Part shown: in pieces, positions 32,636-35,246 of the stretch
How the letters are laid out: every line of letters begins with the position of its first letter
Position numbering within the stretch: the stretch's first letter is position 1
NCBI GenBank assembly: GCA_020629775.1
Contig: JAHDCP010000017.1
Location: 1-35,246, forward strand
DNA: 35,246 bases
DNA from: Planktomarina sp.
GTDB taxonomy: Bacteria > Pseudomonadota > Alphaproteobacteria > Rhodobacterales > Rhodobacteraceae
Reading direction: 5' to 3'
Position numbers and translations under genes: made by a program
The notes under the pieces: generated by a model
Database searches by the model: none
The model's input: the letters and a program-made list of their open reading frames with translations, nothing else
Told to the model about the DNA's origin: nothing

Positions 32636-33640
32636 ATGAAAAATCTGATGAAAGCCGTCTGCGTTGCGGCCATCGCCACTGTTCCATCATTTGCCGCTGC
32701 GGCCTGTGATGACGGTGAAATCGTCGTAAAGTTCAGCCACGTCACCAACACAGACAAGCACCCCAAAGGGATTGCTGCGACGTTGCTGGAACAACGCGTT
32801 AACGACGAAATGAACGGCGTGATGTGCATGGAAGTGTTCCCAAACAGCACCCTGTACAATGACAACAAAGTTCTGGAAGCCATGCTGCAGGGCGACGTTC
32901 AATTGGCAGCCCCTTCGCTGTCCAAGTTTGAAAAGTTCACCAAGCAATTCCGCATCTTTGACTTGCCGTTCATGTTCAACGACATCAACGCAGTGGAAGC
33001 GTTCCAAGCTTCTGAGGCTGGCCAAGGCATGCTCGACAGCATGCAAAAGCGCGGCCTGCAGGGGTTGTCGTATTGGCACAATGGCATGAAGCAAATGTCG
33101 GCCAACGTGCCTTTGATCAAACCATCAGATGCAAATGGCCTGAAATTCCGGGTTCAGTCATCTGACGTGTTGGTGGCACAGATGGAAGCCATCGGTGGAT
33201 CGCCACAGAAAATGGCGTTTTCCGAAGTTTACGGCGCACTGCAGCAGGGTGTTGTGGACGGCCAGGAAAACACATGGTCCAACATCTTCGGCAAGAAGTT
33301 CTTCGAAGTCCAAGACGGCGTGACACAGACAGACCACGGCATCATCGATTACCTGTTGGTGACATCTGTTGATTGGCTGGAAGGTCTGCCTGCAGACGCC
33401 CGTGACCAGTTCTTGACCATCGTTGCCGAAGTCACTGAGACACGGAACAAAGAATCCACCGCGGTGAATGACGGCGCGAAACAAGCCATCCTGGATGCAG
33501 GTGGTGTGGTGCGCACGCTAACAGCCGAACAACGTGCTGAATGGGTGAACGTGATGAAACCTGTTTGGGCCCAGTTCGAAGGCGACGTTGGCGCAGAAAA
33601 CATCGCTGCTGCGCAAAAAATCAACATGATGTCCAACTAA
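32636..33640 (+). CDS. dctP: TRAP transporter solute-binding protein DctP
   Basis: 334 residues from ATG 32636, chosen because it follows GGGAGG at good distance and opens the Sec signal peptide (MKNLMKAVCVAAIA, cleavage near FAAAA-CDD); the upstream in-frame ATG at 32531 adds a non-signal leader. The mature protein has DctP features: EIVVKFSHVTNTDKHPKG, VFPNSTLYNDN, DLPFMFND, GLKFRVQSSD with the Arg that binds the substrate carboxylate, and MAFSEVYGALQQGVVDGQENTWSN as the P-type signature. It binds an organic acid in the periplasm; the similarity to Rhodobacter DctP and the DctB neighbour suggest C4-dicarboxylates. A hairpin separates it from dctQ. Confidence 0.94.
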   Translation: MKNLMKAVCVAAIATVPSFAAAACDDGEIVVKFSHVTNTDKHPKGIAATLLEQRVNDEMNGVMCMEVFPNSTLYNDNKVLEAMLQGDVQLAAPSLSKFEKFTKQFRIFDLPFMFNDINAVEAFQASEAGQGMLDSMQKRGLQGLSYWHNGMKQMSANVPLIKPSDANGLKFRVQSSDVLVAQMEAIGGSPQKMAFSEVYGALQQGVVDGQENTWSNIFGKKFFEVQDGVTQTDHGIIDYLLVTSVDWLEGLPADARDQFLTIVAEVTETRNKESTAVNDGAKQAILDAGGVVRTLTAEQRAEWVNVMKPVWAQFEGDVGAENIAAAQKINMMSN

Positions 33641-33657
33641 GCATCATGTCTCCCGGG

Positions 33658-33680
33658 GGGTGGCGGCACGTTCGCCACCC
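33658..33680 (+). terminator. Hairpin between dctP and dctQ (partial terminator or mRNA stabiliser)
   Basis: GGGTGGCG (33658-33665) pairs perfectly with CGCCACCC (33673-33680), loop 7 bases, followed by TTCCCTTAGTTT. It lies 17 bases after the dctP stop. Such hairpins after binding-protein genes commonly lower expression of the membrane genes or protect the upstream mRNA. The T-run is interrupted, so read-through into dctQ is expected. Confidence 0.62.
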
Positions 33681-33764
33681 TTCCCTTAGTTTCCAAAAAT
33701 TTCCGCGCTTTTCGCCAGCCCCGTGCGGGGTTGCCGTAAACCGCTGACTGACAGGAGGCCCGCC

Positions 33765-34436
33765 ATGGCCCAATCCACCCCCCCCACCGGGACGGACCGG
33801 ATCGAAGAAACCCTGATCGCCGCCATCCTGGGGATCATGACGTTAATGACCTTCGCCAATGTTGTGGCGCGGTATGTGTTCAATTCCAACATTTTTTATG
33901 CCCTGGAACTGACAGTCTTTTTGTTCGCCTGGCTGGTGTTGCTGGGGGCGTCATACGCAGTGAAAAAGACCCTGCACTTGGGAGTTGATGCCATTGTGAA
34001 TACAGCGCCTGCCCCCGTGCGGCGCATTATGGGATTGTTCGTGGTGGCCATTTGTTTGGCATACGCGCTGCTTTTGTTGAAAGGGTCCTGGGATTACTGG
34101 GCCCCGTTCGCCAACCTGCCCCCGACCGAAGGGCGCTGGTTTCCAACAGGGTTTGTAGAAAAATACCGGGGCCAAGGGTGGTATGAAACCCAAGACATTC
34201 CCGTGCCGTTTTTCATGACCTGGCTGGAAGGCGTTTTTAACGACGGCGATGCTTACGAGAAAATGCCCAAAGTTGTGCCCTATCTGGTGATGCCGCTGTC
34301 CATGGCGTTGCTGGTGTTTCGCTTTGCCCAAGTGGCCGTGAAAGTATGGCGCGGCGAACAAGACTTACTGATCGTCAGCCACGAGGCTGAAGACGACGTG
34401 GCCGAAGCCGCCGCCAAATTGAAGGATTTGAACTAA
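33765..34436 (+). CDS. dctQ: TRAP transporter small permease DctQ
   Basis: 223 residues from ATG 33765, with CAGGAGG at 33752-33758; an upstream in-frame start at 33723 lacks this. Four hydrophobic helices are visible: about 16-40 (TLIAAILGIMTLMTFANVVARYV, shortened), 45-65, 88-110 and 175-195. FANVVARYVFN and ELTVFLFAWLVLLGASYAVKKTLHLGV parts are the DctQ family signature. The helix 3-4 loop (about 112-170) is longer than usual and contains EGRWFPTGF and WYETQDIPVPFFMTW. DctQ is the small membrane subunit that couples to DctM. It overlaps the dctM start by one base (TAATG). Confidence 0.92.
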   Translation: MAQSTPPTGTDRIEETLIAAILGIMTLMTFANVVARYVFNSNIFYALELTVFLFAWLVLLGASYAVKKTLHLGVDAIVNTAPAPVRRIMGLFVVAICLAYALLLLKGSWDYWAPFANLPPTEGRWFPTGFVEKYRGQGWYETQDIPVPFFMTWLEGVFNDGDAYEKMPKVVPYLVMPLSMALLVFRFAQVAVKVWRGEQDLLIVSHEAEDDVAEAAAKLKDLN

Positions 34437-35246
34437 TGGAAATCGCACTTCTTTTCGGCATGGTGATTGGCCTAATGTTGGTGGGCGTGCCCATCGCAGT
34501 CTCGCTTGGCTTTTCGTCCATCGTTTTCCTGCTGGCGTTTTCTGACAGTTCGCTGGCGTCAGTGGCCCAAACCTTGTTCGAAGCCTTTGAAGGCCATTCC
34601 ACTTTGTTGGCGATCCCGTTCTTTGTTTTGGCATCCAGCTTCATGTCCACTGGCGGTGTGGCCCAGCGGATCATCCGGTTTTCCATCGCGTTGGTGGGTC
34701 ACTTCCGGGGTGGTTTGGCCATCGCGGGCGTCTTGGCCTGCATGATCTTTGCGGCATTGTCCGGATCATCCCCTGCCACTGTTGTGGCCATCGGGACCAT
34801 CGTGATCGCGGCCATGCGCCAAGTGGGGTACACCAAGGAATTCGCCGCGGGCGTTATCGCCAATGCGGGCACCCTTGGCATCCTGATCCCACCGTCCATC
34901 GTTATGGTGGTGTACGCCGCCGCGGTGGAGGTTTCCGTGGGCCGCATGTTCTTGGCTGGGGTCATTCCTGGGCTGTTGGCAGGGACAATGTTGATGATCG
35001 GGATTTATATCATGGCCCGCATCAAAGACATGCCCGCCGGGGAATTCGCCGGGATGGGTGAAATTTTGGCCAGCTTCAAAGATGCCATTTGGGGGCTGCT
35101 GCTGATCGTTATCATTATGGTGGGGATTTACGGTGTGCCTGGTGTCACCGGCGCGATTTTCACCCCGACAGAAGCTGCCGCTGTGGCGTCCATTTACGCA
35201 TTCTTTGTGGCATGCTTTGTGTACCGGGACATGGGGCCTTTGGCGG
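34436..35246 (+). CDS. dctM: TRAP transporter large permease DctM, truncated by window end
   Basis: The frame opens with ATG 34436, overlapping the dctQ stop (TAATG), and stays open to the right edge: about 270 residues of a family of roughly 430-460. Helices and motifs fit DctM: MVIGLMLVGVPIAVSLGF, IPFFVLASSFMSTGGVAQRI, CMIFAALSGSSPATVVAIG (the conserved SGSSxAT loop binding Na+ in the family), ANAGTLGILIPPSIVMVVY, AGVIPGLLAG and TPTEAAAVA. DctM is the ion-coupled membrane domain that moves the solute delivered by DctP. The 3' part is outside the window. Confidence 0.94.
   Translation, partial: MEIALLFGMVIGLMLVGVPIAVSLGFSSIVFLLAFSDSSLASVAQTLFEAFEGHSTLLAIPFFVLASSFMSTGGVAQRIIRFSIALVGHFRGGLAIAGVLACMIFAALSGSSPATVVAIGTIVIAAMRQVGYTKEFAAGVIANAGTLGILIPPSIVMVVYAAAVEVSVGRMFLAGVIPGLLAGTMLMIGIYIMARIKDMPAGEFAGMGEILASFKDAIWGLLLIVIIMVGIYGVPGVTGAIFTPTEAAAVASIYAFFVACFVYRDMGPLA

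Overview
The window is a gene-dense, moderately GC-rich stretch of an alphaproteobacterial chromosome, most likely from the Rhodobacterales (Roseobacter/Rhodobacter group). The evidence is a CcrM-type GANTC methyltransferase next to rnhB, the gene strings leuS-lptE-holA and pmbA-cysQ-DUF4170-waaA-lpxK, and a DctPQM TRAP transporter with a DctB-like kinase. I assign this from protein character and gene order; the genus cannot be given. I see no rRNA, tRNA, CRISPR array, transposase or phage gene.

Layout. 1-2384 (+): the end of leuS, then lptE, holA and a glutathione S-transferase, all overlapping or touching. 2357-4854 (-): a HI0933/BaiN-like flavoprotein and an MscS-type channel. 5050-11089 (+): a DUF2125 secreted protein, pmbA/tldE, a cysQ-like phosphatase, DUF4170, a divergent waaA-like gene and lpxK. 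11075-12267 (-): a DsbA-like thioredoxin and a DciA/DUF721 protein. 12342-14622 (+): mutY and a non-heme alkane monooxygenase (alkB). 14619-15832 (-): a TetR regulator and a bicupin. 15953-18336 (-): ccrM, rnhB and a small secreted basic protein. 18474-19431 (+): a small secreted protein coupled to an unusual two-TM protein whose C-terminus looks like an OmpR-type winged helix. 19432-19782 is the only gene-free gap above 300 bases and is rich in inverted repeats. 19783-20229 (+): a small Tat-signal protein whose end is antisense to kynU.

From 27235 down to 20141 (-) lie a DHRS6-like SDR, an IlvD/Edd-type sugar-acid dehydratase, an FAH-family hydrolase, a DUF1989-GcvT fusion and kynureninase. 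Diverging from them (+) are a gluconate-5-dehydrogenase-like SDR and a PfkB kinase. The dehydratase, DHRS6-like SDR and FAH enzyme fit a non-phosphorylated aldonate pathway (dehydration, oxidation, hydrolytic cleavage). A glutathionyl-hydroquinone reductase follows. The right end holds a two-component pair, a DctB-like kinase with a short DctD-like regulator lacking the AAA+ domain, divergent from dctP-dctQ-dctM; dctM is cut by the window edge.

The items I would look at first are the membrane-anchored winged-helix protein (18733-19431), the DUF1989-GcvT fusion with an 11-bp-arm palindrome over its promoter region, the AAA+-less DctD homologue, the waaA homologue without the usual glutamates, and the structured gap at 19604-19743. 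All functional calls come from reading motifs and remembered family features; no database search was run.
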